Assembly: GCA_025531455.1 (NCBI GenBank)
Contig: JAMYHL010000090.1
Span: 1 to 64,000 of the forward strand
Reading direction: 5' to 3'
Source of the DNA: Apiotrichum sp. Y4204
Taxonomy: Eukaryota; Basidiomycota; Tremellomycetes; Trichosporonales; Trichosporonaceae
Length of the DNA stretch: 64,000 nt
In this document: one piece after another, positions 34,436 through 44,555 of the stretch
Numbering within the stretch: the first letter of the stretch is position 1
How the letters are laid out: every line of letters begins with the position of its first letter
Notes under the pieces: generated by a model
Database searches by the model: none
The model's input: only the letters and a program-made list of their open reading frames with translations
What the model was told of the DNA's origin: nothing
Program-made: the position numbers and the translations under genes

Positions 34436-35927
34436 TTAGAACGACATGGCAGTCGTGCTGTCCACCTCGATGGTCGGCACAATGCTTGCGATAAACTTGA
34501 GGAAAATGACGAGGTAGAAGTCGACCTGCAGACCCTTCGGTTCCTCGTCCTCGCCTGCCGCGTCCTTGCCAGCCGCGTCCTTCTTGTCCTTGTCGCCGCC
34601 AGTCACCTTGCGCATGACGCCGCCCAGCCAGCGGCGCTTGCCAGCCGGGTTGGTCGTCGACCGCGAGTCCTCCTCCTGCGCGGCCTCCATGCGGTCGATA
34701 AACTTCTTCATCACGCTCGCGTGCTTGCACGGGTGCACGGATGCGAGCTGTGTGCCAGAGTGCGGGAACGCCTCCATGGTCATTGTCTTGAATGCATGGT
34801 CCGCAGGGACGTCCTGGAAGATCTCCTTGGTCGTTAGAGGTCGCTTGTTCTCGTCGTAGCCGAAGAGCCAAAAGCGCGGAGTCTGGTAGTGCTTGTCGTA
34901 CGAAATGTAGCAATCGTACGTGCGCACCTGGAGCAGATTGGCGGAGGAGTTGCTAGAGGCGTCAGTTTCAGTTTACAGGGAGGGACAATGTGGTGCTGGT
35001 CGCGCTCGGATCCACTCACGTCGGGCGCACAGCCGCCTCGTCCTCCTCTTCCTCCAGCCCGGCAGCCTCGTCCATGTCGGGAATGTCATCGATGTCTGGA
35101 ATCTCATCATCGTCGCCAATATGCAGTCCCTCGGCGGCGGCAGCGAGCGAGGGCGAATCGGGAATCTCAGACATGGCTTCGGGTCGTGTTTCTGCTGCGC
35201 ACAAGTCAGCACCATGAAGACGGAAAGGGGGGGTTTTATCCGCCCAACATGATCGTCGACCAGCCTCCTCCCATCCAACACCTACGTCGTCCATGATGGG
35301 TTGCCACCCATTCGTCGTCAGGTTTGGCTTCCTCTGCTTCATCGAGGAAGCTAAGGAGCTTCTCCGCGTCCTCATCTGCATCGGTGTAGTTCATCGCAGT
35401 CGCGCGGCGGAGACAGGGAACTGTTCCATGTTAGCAGATAGCGACAGGACATGATCGGCGGTGTCCGGCCACGTACCATTTCTGGTGATGAGGTACTGCT
35501 TGTTGGGTGGCAGAAAGTCGCGTGCCCGCGAGGCATCTCCCTTCTCCCTTTCTGTCAGCGTCGGCGAATCGCGAGAGGTGAATCGCAAGGAAGCCATCAT
35601 CCGGAGATGACCAACAGAAAGCGTCACGCTAGCTCTAATGTGCTGCTCACCATTGCCACACCGGGAACTTGAACGTGAGAAAGTCTCCTGCCGCAACAAA
35701 CTCCTCTGAACAGTTAGCTCAAGTAAGCTCTTCCCCGACGCACCAGGAGTGATACGGCCGTGTTCTTTGAATTTGCTTTCACGGAGGACCTGATGGTGAG
35801 TACGCAGCGCAGTCAGGTACACGTACGGGAGAGAGGTAGTCGCGGACTGCCCAGTACTGGCTCTGGAAATGTCAGCTACACACGCTACGGAATAGCTCAC
35901 CTGGATGGCCAAAAGGGAATTGTTCAT
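34436..35927 (-). CDS. ATG3: Autophagy E2-like conjugating enzyme Atg3
   Basis: Atg3 transfers Atg8 to phosphatidylethanolamine during autophagosome formation. Eight exons (35927-35901, 35856-35827, 35789-35744, 35705-35651, 35547-35477, 35420-35286, 35194-35020, 34952-34436) join to 351 aa. They give the membrane-sensing N-terminus ([17 protein letters not shown]), [11 protein letters not shown], the E2 core ([20 protein letters not shown]), the catalytic Cys near 255 in [12 protein letters not shown] and the conserved end [15 protein letters not shown]. The acidic flexible region ([16 protein letters not shown]) is where Atg7 and Atg8 contacts lie in yeast. An extra Lys/Asp/Ala-rich insert of about 45 residues separates the catalytic Cys from the C-terminal helix. 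Exons 1 and 2 are very small (27 and 30 nt). Confidence 0.93.
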
Positions 35928-36612
35928 CGTGTAAAGTGCGGGTCGTATATCAATGGCAAGAAAGGAGAGAAGAAGGAGAAGGCAAGATAAGAGTGTATAT
36001 CAATCTATCGTGTGTCGTGGATGTCGTAACAGGAAACGCGCGCGGAAGTGATGATGTGTGTGATGATCCGAAACGGAAGTAGATGGACTAAAAGGATATA
36101 CCAAATGGGAAACAGAGGCAGTGGTGTAATAATTGTAGTTTGAGAGTGCCTGTGTACGTCGAGAACTGCAATGGCGATGTTGAAGAGGATGCTGACAATG
36201 ACAACGACGAGCTCAGTGATGGCGGTGGCAACGGAATGCGCACCCCAGCGGCCAGCGGCCAGCTAGCCAGCCAGACTCTGCCGCGCCAAGCTGCGCCTCA
36301 GTCTGGAACTCTGGAGGGAAGGCGCGTGTGTGACTCTGGGGGCCTGGGCTGGCCGGGCTGCACCGGCATCATTCCGTCATTCGTCATTCTCGATTCCGGG
36401 GGGCGGACACGTGGTAGTTTACGTAAAGGTTCCACTCTCAAACTCGTCTGTGCAACTTCAGACTCCACCTTGCACTTCATTCCCACTTCCGGAAAATCCC
36501 TCAATGCGGGGTTACCGGTGTTTTCCCTCCTGTGGCGATATTTACGCGACTGGCTTTTCTTTATTGATTTTGCTCTTTTTGTCGGTTTTACCCTGAAGTA
36601 GAGCCCATCACA

Positions 36613-36638
36613 GCGCGTGCGCGCGCGTGCGCGCGCGC
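36613..36638. repeat. Alternating purine-pyrimidine (CG)n tract
   Basis: There are 26 bases of strict GC/GT alternation, a classic Z-DNA-prone sequence. Confidence 0.85.
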
Positions 36639-37076
36639 TTGTGCGGCCCGAATTGAGTTTTGCACATTTGGGACAAACAACGTCGGATGGGATGGATGTG
36701 GGATGAGGGATGAATAAATGCACCAAACAAACAACAACAACACATTCTCTGGCAGTGTACAGCCATCGCAAGAGGACAGACACGGAGGACAGCCACCCAC
36801 ACCCACCACCTGCGCACCTGCAGACGCATTGGGTGCTCCACTCTTTACACGTTCCAGCAAAGTTTGGACAAAACATTGCGATATCGAAGGCGGCCCTTAT
36901 GGCATAAACAACATTGCTTGGACCCCCCCACTCCCCATTCCCACTTTTCCACTTCCCACTCCGCTCTTTTCCATAAACAGTAACAAACAATCAAACATTG
37001 TCAACATTGTCAACAACAACAACAATCTCCTCTCCACTCTCATCTTTGCATCTACAAGTTCCGTATCTTCATCTAC

Positions 37077-37080
<4 letters not shown>

Positions 37081-37111
<31 letters not shown>
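37081..37111. repeat. CA dinucleotide microsatellite
   Basis: About 15 CA units lie 84 bp before the BUD4 start, probably in its 5' UTR. Confidence 0.95.
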
Positions 37112-37113
<2 letters not shown>

Positions 37114-37194
37114 GATACAACAACAAGCAGGTCCGAGTAGTCATCAACTTCCGCGACCACAACAACACCGACGGAGCACATTCTCGTCGCCACC

Positions 37195-40100
37195 ATGGCG
37201 ACTCCAGACAGCCCACGGATATCAGTATCCGCTTTGGCCACCAGTCCGTGCAGCCCTCGGAGCGCCCGTCTCAAGCTGCACGACTCGACTAGCAGCATCG
37301 CCTCGGCGGCCCGCAACACCATTATGCATTCGAGCGCCAAGGGATGGTCCCCGCTGACCATCAACAAGAACCGGGACTCATCCAACTCGACTTGCGGCAC
37401 TTCGACGAGCGGCACCACGAGCCCCATACTCCCCAACCACACGGGCGGATCGATAAGCAGCAGTGTAGCTCCTACGAGCCCTAATGGACTGGGGAGCAGC
37501 ACCACTCGCCGCACTTCAAGCTCATACCGTCACATGGCCACCAACTCGCTCGTGGCAAAGTCGCCCTTCAAGGACCTCAAGACCCGCGAGGGTGCCCTTT
37601 CCAACGGCGTGGCACTTTCTTCCGACAGTGAAGTAATCCATGAACGTCGCTCCACTACCCGCGCACTTGGGCAGACTCCCAGACTCGCATACGGCAGCGC
37701 AAACACCCCCAAGAACGCGATCGGTTTGGGATCGGCGATCAGCGGTACCCGCAAAGTTTCCAACGAGCGCAAGGTGTCTTTCCCGTCCTCGATCGACCGC
37801 TACGACGACCTAGACCTGAAGCCTCGCCGGACCTCAGGCTCCAAGGAGAACGATGCTCCCCGTCGAGGCATGCCTCGCAAGTCTCTCGCGTACCGTGCAA
37901 CGATTGAGGGTGAGCGGGTCACCAAGTCCCCGTTCCTCTCCGACCGCCCGGAGGATTTTGACGAAGAGAGTTATGTTGAGTCCCCGGCTGAGCCTCCGCG
38001 TCGTCGCGGCAGCAACCGCCGTCATGTGAGCCCCAGCGCCCACTTGACCTCGGCAAGGGCCTCCATGTCGCCGTCGTCGTCTCCTCAAGCTTCCCGAGTG
38101 GCCTCGGCCTCCATGGCGGTCTCGCCCCTCAAGCAGGAGGTCGTGCCCTCAGGGCCGACACCCACCAAGTCGGCTTTGGCTTCCACAAAGCGCGTTGGCG
38201 TTACTCAAAACTTCGAGTTTCCGAGTCGCAAGACCGTCACCTTTGAGCCCGTCCCAGATGTCAAGGAGTACGAGCTCTCTAGCCGCGACATCTCACTGGC
38301 AAGCATTCCCCAAGACGACGGGGACGATGAGGAGTGGATCGACGAGGGCAACATCGATTGGGTCGGCAAGGTTGTCCGCGACGACCGCGACATCTCCATG
38401 GACTCGATGGATTCCGGTGACATTCCTGTTGGAGACGTCTCGGCGACGGCTGATTTCATGGACAGCCTCATCGAGGACGGATTCTACGAGGGGACTTCGC
38501 AGGAAGAGGCATTCCAGGACGACTCTCAGTTTGAGATCCCCATGGAGTCGTTCACCCAGTACATCGAGTCCGGTGAGAATGGCGACGACACCCCCATGGC
38601 CTCAACTCCTATCGCGGAAAAGCAAACTCTCCCTGTACCCCCGTCGCCGCAGCACGTTCATATCGTGAACCCGCATCTGCCCCCCACCACGCAGCCAGAC
38701 TTGCCTCACAGCGACGACCACAGCATGCTTCGCACCGCCGACGCGTCCCAGCCCGCGATTCCTCAAAGCCCCAACCACATGTCCTCCCCCGGACCCCATG
38801 CCCACCAGGAAGGCTCGCTGTACGACCCTTTCATTACGATACAGACTGCTACCGACGTCCTCGTAGGCAACCACGAGCGCGTCGAGAATGGTGTTCCCCT
38901 GGGTCGCTCCTCTCACCATGAGCGCGTTCAGGCCGCTCGTATGCTCGCGACCCAGAAGCTCGGTCTCGGCCTCCCTGGTGCCATGCCGCGCTCGGCATCT
39001 CCCGTGCATGCCGCTTCGGACTCGGACATGGACTCGCCTGTCACCCAGCCCAAGGAGCTCGAAAGCGATGTGTTTGGTGCCGTCATTGCCTCTCCTGCCC
39101 GTAGCATGGGTCCAGGCCGCCGTGTCTCTGGCACCCCAGAGTACGACGGTCCCAGTAAGCGAATGGCGCAGTTCCGCGCCTCCAAGAACAACACGCCAAC
39201 CAAAAGTACGCCTCGTCGCCCCCTGCCTCCGCCTGCGCCGATCGAGATACCCAGCCCCGTGCAGATTGTTGCCCACAGCGGCGACGAGTCCGAGACGGAC
39301 TCGGAAGCAGAGACAGGAAACTCGCTCATCATCCCCACGCCATTGCCTGTCATTAAGGGAACTTCGCCATTGATGACTCCTATGGCCTCGGAGGACGACA
39401 TGACCGAGGACGAGGGCAATAACCGCGACAAGGACCTGCCGCCGGTTCCTAAGGCGCGGGTCTCGGACATTGCACCCCGAATCGCACTCTCGCCCGAGCT
39501 CGAGGAAGTCTCCCAGCAACTTAGTGAGCTAAACGTCGACGATTGCCGCGACCAGATTGACGACGCGGACGACGAGCCCCTCACACCGCCGCCTGCCCTT
39601 CGGCGGTCGATGCGTGAGGACAGCCCACGTATTCCGTCTCTCGAGTTTGACCAAGGCCTCGGCTTTGGTCCATCGGAGGAGGAGCAATCGCCACCTGCCA
39701 CGCCCACTCGTGCTACCCCCAAGCCTGTGACTATTATCACTGCGCCCTCGCCCTCCGACGGTACTCCCAGTCGGAGCGGGACCCCAACCACGCCGCGTTT
39801 CGGCTCCGCGGCGAACTCTCCGTCTCGCGGCCACTCGCCAGTGTCGAACCAGTCGCCGCTTGACACACCAACGCGCAGTGGAACCCCCGCTCGTCAGCCT
39901 TCGCCTCTCGCCTCTGTGATGTCTGCAGACTCTGACACGCCGTACGAGGAGGAAACTTCGATAATAGCTGCCGAGTTTGGAGGTAACAGCGATGAGTTCA
40001 ACGATGCGAGCACAACCACTCGTATACGCCAAAGGATCTCCCGCGAGATGATTCGTGAGACTGTCAACCAACGTGTCGCGGCCGGCGGCCTCTCCCGGCC

Positions 40101-42126
40101 AGTATCACTGTTCGACGGCCCCCGCCCGTCGATGATAGATGCTCCTCGTCGCCGGAATGTTTCGCCGCTGCGCATCACACCCCGCATTCCCAAGTCCTCG
40201 TCGCAAAGTCTGCTGGATGGTGCTCGTTCCCCCACGAGCCCAACCGCCTCTACCGCTCTCCAACAGCTCCGCAACAGCAATGAGTCGCCCAAGTCGGCGC
40301 TGGACCGTATCATGAACCAGCTCGGCAAGGATGACGAGTGCGTCTCGCCATCGGATCTACCCCAGAGCCCAACCAAGGTCGTGTCCCCTGCTCGCGTTCT
40401 CCGAAAGGGCCAAGAGCCCGAGGAAGAGGATGCACCGAACGTCCCCCCATCCGTCGCGGGCTCAATCGTCAACGACCCCAAGGCTCTCGCTGCAGCTCGC
40501 CGCAGCCGTCGCCGCAGCGCGAGCGTGTCGGACGCCGCGGTCAGCAGGGTCAGGTCGCCCCGTCTCACGCTTGGGGGTATTGGCAAGGACACAGACTCTA
40601 TTCTCAACGACGTCCGCGATGAGATTGAGCACATTGGTAGCCAGCGCGGCTACCGCGTGCGCACAAAGAGCAACGTGCGTGTGACCTACACTGGCGACAT
40701 AGACGAGACTTCGGCCGGCAACCTCGAGATTGGCAAGGCATGGCGCCCTGTTCGTCGTCCCTCCGACATGAACGAGCACAGCAAGGAGATACGCGCTGCT
40801 CGTGCTCGCGAGGCATCCGAGGGCAAGGCCAGTGGCACCATCTTTGTAAAGGTGCTCGGCATTGAGGCACTCAAACTTCCCCTCCCCGTCGACCCGACCA
40901 ACTTCTGCATCACGATGGACAACGGTATCGACTACATCCGGACGCCGTACAATGTTCTCAAGGAGGGGGCGCACATCAACCAGGAGTTCTCTCTTGTGGA
41001 GCACAAGAACTTTGAGTTCAGCCTCTCGCTTGACATCAAGCGTGATCCGCACATCATGAAGCTTGTAGAGGAGCGCGAAAAATACAAGTCTGCACTTGCG
41101 GCGAGCAAGACCAACCTTGCAGCCAGCACAGCGACCATGGCTTCGACCGCCACGTCTCGTCTCGAGCCGCCAAAGCCAATACAGCCCCCGCGGCCAACGA
41201 GCCCGGCGGTTTCGCTCTCATCCCACCGCAGTGGCTTCAGCTTCCGCTCGCTCTTTTCCTCGCCGAGGAAGAACCGCCATCAGCGGACGCAGAGCACACC
41301 GTCAATGCTCTCGCAGTCCACATCGTCCGCCATCCCTGCATCCCTTCCGATGCGCAAGGCGGCGCCGCCACAAGCTCAGGCTCCCAGGCCCCCACCCGAA
41401 TCGCTGGCGCGGTATCTCGTTGACACGGGCGGTAACACGATCGCCAAGACCCACATTGCCTTCAAGCCTATTGCCAAGCAGTGTGAGGCCAAGGTCCTCG
41501 AGATTCGCTATCCCATGTTTGCAATGTTCAAGCCGGAAGGAACTAGCCAACGCCAGCAGGTGGCGAAGATCACCATTCAGATTCTCCGTCTGCCACCACT
41601 CCCAGGACTTGCCCCCGAGGAGCTCCCAGGCAGCATTGAGGACACGCTCCGCGGTCTGCGTCACCACGCGTGGCACCTACACGAGTACAATGAGGGTGTC
41701 CTGACGCAGCTGGGTGGCGACTGCCGCGCACCTCGTCGCCGACTGTTCCGGCTGGTCGGCGGTCATCTCTTGGCGATCAACGAGGTGACGCGCAAGGAGG
41801 TTGCAAGTATCGATCTGCGCCTTGCCACACGGGTTCTTGACCTAAATGCCCCGAGCGCGCACGCCGACGACGACTACGACCCCTTCTCGTCACGCGCTTT
41901 CTCCTTCCAGCTCAAGTTTTCGGACGGCGAGGGCATCACCTTCAGCGCCGACAACAACGAGGACAAGACGGTGTGGATGGACACATTCAACGGTCTCATC
42001 GGGCGCATCCCGCCAAACCCATTGTGGGCCGAGATGCTGTCGGAGCAGCAGGCCGCCGAGGAGAAGGAACGCCGCGCGTCGCGCGGTCCGCGGAAAAGTG
42101 CGCGCGTGAGCGTGCCACGGGCATAG
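37195..42126 (+). CDS. BUD4: Anillin-related bud-site/septation protein, Bud4-like
   Basis: One exon encodes 1643 aa, starting in strong context (CCACCATGG). The first 1150 residues are disordered, rich in Ser, Pro and SP/TP sites with short acidic blocks. Residues about 1210-1500 form the anillin-homology part (TIFVKVLGIEALKLPLP, NEGVLTQLGGDC). A C-terminal pleckstrin-homology domain spans about 1515-1610 (RRLFRLVGGHLLAINE ... KTVWMDTFNGLIG). Bud4 and its relatives link septins and membrane at the bud neck and organise the cytokinetic ring. The many SP/TP and RxxS sites suggest cell-cycle kinase control. An intronless gene this long is unusual among its neighbours. Confidence 0.85.
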   Translation: MATPDSPRISVSALATSPCSPRSARLKLHDSTSSIASAARNTIMHSSAKGWSPLTINKNRDSSNSTCGTSTSGTTSPILPNHTGGSISSSVAPTSPNGLGSSTTRRTSSSYRHMATNSLVAKSPFKDLKTREGALSNGVALSSDSEVIHERRSTTRALGQTPRLAYGSANTPKNAIGLGSAISGTRKVSNERKVSFPSSIDRYDDLDLKPRRTSGSKENDAPRRGMPRKSLAYRATIEGERVTKSPFLSDRPEDFDEESYVESPAEPPRRRGSNRRHVSPSAHLTSARASMSPSSSPQASRVASASMAVSPLKQEVVPSGPTPTKSALASTKRVGVTQNFEFPSRKTVTFEPVPDVKEYELSSRDISLASIPQDDGDDEEWIDEGNIDWVGKVVRDDRDISMDSMDSGDIPVGDVSATADFMDSLIEDGFYEGTSQEEAFQDDSQFEIPMESFTQYIESGENGDDTPMASTPIAEKQTLPVPPSPQHVHIVNPHLPPTTQPDLPHSDDHSMLRTADASQPAIPQSPNHMSSPGPHAHQEGSLYDPFITIQTATDVLVGNHERVENGVPLGRSSHHERVQAARMLATQKLGLGLPGAMPRSASPVHAASDSDMDSPVTQPKELESDVFGAVIASPARSMGPGRRVSGTPEYDGPSKRMAQFRASKNNTPTKSTPRRPLPPPAPIEIPSPVQIVAHSGDESETDSEAETGNSLIIPTPLPVIKGTSPLMTPMASEDDMTEDEGNNRDKDLPPVPKARVSDIAPRIALSPELEEVSQQLSELNVDDCRDQIDDADDEPLTPPPALRRSMREDSPRIPSLEFDQGLGFGPSEEEQSPPATPTRATPKPVTIITAPSPSDGTPSRSGTPTTPRFGSAANSPSRGHSPVSNQSPLDTPTRSGTPARQPSPLASVMSADSDTPYEEETSIIAAEFGGNSDEFNDASTTTRIRQRISREMIRETVNQRVAAGGLSRPVSLFDGPRPSMIDAPRRRNVSPLRITPRIPKSSSQSLLDGARSPTSPTASTALQQLRNSNESPKSALDRIMNQLGKDDECVSPSDLPQSPTKVVSPARVLRKGQEPEEEDAPNVPPSVAGSIVNDPKALAAARRSRRRSASVSDAAVSRVRSPRLTLGGIGKDTDSILNDVRDEIEHIGSQRGYRVRTKSNVRVTYTGDIDETSAGNLEIGKAWRPVRRPSDMNEHSKEIRAARAREASEGKASGTIFVKVLGIEALKLPLPVDPTNFCITMDNGIDYIRTPYNVLKEGAHINQEFSLVEHKNFEFSLSLDIKRDPHIMKLVEEREKYKSALAASKTNLAASTATMASTATSRLEPPKPIQPPRPTSPAVSLSSHRSGFSFRSLFSSPRKNRHQRTQSTPSMLSQSTSSAIPASLPMRKAAPPQAQAPRPPPESLARYLVDTGGNTIAKTHIAFKPIAKQCEAKVLEIRYPMFAMFKPEGTSQRQQVAKITIQILRLPPLPGLAPEELPGSIEDTLRGLRHHAWHLHEYNEGVLTQLGGDCRAPRRRLFRLVGGHLLAINEVTRKEVASIDLRLATRVLDLNAPSAHADDDYDPFSSRAFSFQLKFSDGEGITFSADNNEDKTVWMDTFNGLIGRIPPNPLWAEMLSEQQAAEEKERRASRGPRKSARVSVPRA

Positions 42127-44555
42127 GGTGCAGACAGCGGAGGCAGGACCGATCTCGACTGAGCTTTGTAGCTTGACCTCTAGCTCCGCGAGCTAGAGCC
42201 CAAAATCATCATCGGGTGCAGGCCCTGGCGGCTAGACACGATTCGCGCGCCGTGCAGCCGGCAGGACAGTCACTCTCACATATTTTTTTGACATCGTAGT
42301 GCTTGTTTAACAGCGGTAATGGGACGACTTGTACGAATGAATCGTTGTGTTATGGACGTGAAATTGAGGCAGGGCAATTGTCCCACGAGCCACAGGCAGG
42401 CGCAGCGCGGGAAGACGCACTTTCTGACACGCATGGCGGACCCCGCATGACTTGTAGCGTCGTACGGCTGACAAAGTGATGAGATGTTGGTCAGAAGGGC
42501 GGCAGTCGCAGGAGAGCCGCATGAAAGCACTTGTTAGGATCCACTAACGTGTACAACTGTCTTGGAGGACGCAGAACGGACGCTGGGATACACCGTAGCA
42601 TTTGTCAGATTGGCACCCGAGTTGCCAGACACAAACGTGTGGAGACTGAGCACAGAAAACGTCCCGTCGTATGCAGAATTGATGAGCCCGCTGGTCTTGT
42701 AGAAGAGGTAGCGTCAGTGTTAAATTGTGTGAGTAGGTGAGTGAATAAATCAAACACAATGCGCAGCTCTCTCCAGAGCTCGCCGGCGTGACAGTGCTCA
42801 TGTGTAACATCACAGATTTTGATGACTGCACAAACATGCACTCATATCTGCGATTTGGAAAAGCTCTTTCGACCCCTCAAGTTATAAGTAGCGGCTTTCA
42901 ATCTCCTGCGCCTCAGCCATCAAGTCTCACCCTCGCCAACGCCAATCTCCAAGGCGCGGTCCCCTTTGCGAGCGATGGTCTTCTCCCCCTCAGCAACGAC
43001 AACAATGGGGACGGAGCGGTTCTTCCTCGCCACAGAGCTCATGCCCTCGCTAGCAGAGGTCAGCGAGGTCCCGGAACGGATGTGCACGTCGCCATCGCCG
43101 GGAATAGGGATCGCGAGGGCGGGGAGAATCGCAGCGTGTGCGACCAACAGGAGGGCGAGGTGCATTGTGGTCAGAATGATGATCGTCAGGAATGGTGTGG
43201 AATGACTCGAACGCAGGGAAGTGTGACGAGGTATGTCGTCCGTCGGAAGAGGGCGATTGCTCGAGGGCGATTGCTCGACTCCCTGTCGTAGGCGCCATGA
43301 CGGGGCAAACCTTGTCTATGGAACGTCACAAAGCCTGGCTTCGAAATCTACATTCTATCAGTCTTGCCAGGCGTCTGTCTCGGACTTTGGACACATGGTC
43401 CATCGTCCATGTCTGCGGGGCAACTCTGTTGCTCGTCGCTCAGCGCCGCTCTTGTGCCGACGACATTCGTACTTCGCGCCAGTCGCGTCCATCACATGTC
43501 CTCAGCTGACCATGTCTGACCACCGAAAGATACTGCCATTGGGTCACCTCCTGTCGATCTATGACGCTCTGGATCTCTGGACAATACCACCATCACATTC
43601 CCGCCTGAGAGCGCGGCCGAGGGGCGTGTGGAGCTGTGGAAGGAGGCGACGATCGTGGCCATAGCCGACTACATGTGGCGTATGTACATCGGTGTCATAG
43701 TGTCAGCTGGTTGCCGGTCATCAAGCATCAACGATGTCCAGGAAGGAATGCCCAAGCTGGCAAGCTGGCAAGCATGCCGCGTGTTGCTCTCGACTTGGAT
43801 TAGATGTGGCGTAATGTGTGTAAGCACGATGAATTCTGGTGAACGAGTTCCGACGCGCGCCGGAGTTATGGCGGCGTGAAGAGAGGCAGCTGACGCGAAG
43901 TTGGTACTAATCTCGGCACCATCTCACGATCTCACAATCTCACGGGGATCAGACTGCCCTGACATAGCCATCCAGAAGTGTCGGCCAAGCTTGGCCGCAT
44001 TGGGTCCCCGCATCCCCCGCGGGTCTCTCCTGTGGAGCATCTGAGTGCCAAGAATCTCAACCCAGGGACACTGACATCTGGCCATACTCCGAGAACTGGA
44101 CCCGAGTTCGCTGGATGTGAGTCAAGTAACCGATCGTATCGAGCCCGAGCCCGGCAGCTGTCACTGTAATCCAGGCTGGATCCGGTTCGAGTCGTGTTAG
44201 TCGTGGAGTTGCTGGGCTTCCGAGCTACCGAGCCGCCGAGCCGCCGAGTCATCACGCCGCAGACCGCGTGGCTGAAACACCGAGACCGCGAGACCTCCAG
44301 GCCTCCAGGCCCATTAGCTGCATGGTTGGGAGCTGTTGCCCGCGATTCTGGCCCGCTCCCGGGTTCCACTGCTCCCTCGGCGCCAGACCACTGACATCCT
44401 TAGTAACCGGCGTCTCGGCATCTCGGCACACTCCGGTACCATACCTTTAGCGGGAGATGACAACGCCGGTTCCTGTGGGCCTAACTCGGGGCATAAAATG
44501 TCTAGCGTACTGACATGCATGTGCGTTCTCCCTTGTTTCCCCTCCATTATACACC
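42127..44555. other. Intergenic region with one tiny secreted-protein candidate
   Basis: Apart from the ORF at 42920-43165 there is no supported gene. CCGAGC-type short repeats occur at 44219-44247. The right end is the transporter promoter. Confidence 0.5.
42920..43165 (-). CDS. Candidate small secreted protein (81 aa)
   Basis: I do not recognise this. The start lies in a good context (CCACAATGC). It gives a textbook signal peptide, MHLALLLVAHAAILPALA, with cleavage predicted after ALA, then IPIPGDGDVHIRSG. The mature part is about 63 residues without cysteine and contains two ARK-type basic sites (SVARKNR, TIARKGDR). Codons are C/G-ending. It could be a small wall or signalling peptide. 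Being short and unsupported by homology, it could also be chance. Confidence 0.4.
   Translation of the reverse strand: MHLALLLVAHAAILPALAIPIPGDGDVHIRSGTSLTSASEGMSSVARKNRSVPIVVVAEGEKTIARKGDRALEIGVGEGET

Larger units (their letters stand above)
35928..37194. promoter_or_regulatory. Divergent promoter region of ATG3 and BUD4
   Basis: This 1.27-kb region separates two divergent starts. It holds an alternating GC/GT run (36613-36638), CAACAACA-rich 5' UTR sequence and a CA microsatellite just before BUD4. A 153-codon plus frame at 36140-36601 has no domain support. Confidence 0.5.

Noticed and set aside
36140..36601. 153-codon plus ORF between ATG3 and BUD4
   Set aside because: It has mixed codon use and no domain, and it lies in a promoter region.
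38602..39519. 305-codon minus-strand ORF
   Set aside because: It lies antisense inside BUD4 and lacks any recognisable feature.
44170..44200. B-box-like GGTTCGAGT
   Set aside because: The flanks do not pair as a T stem and no cloverleaf can be drawn.
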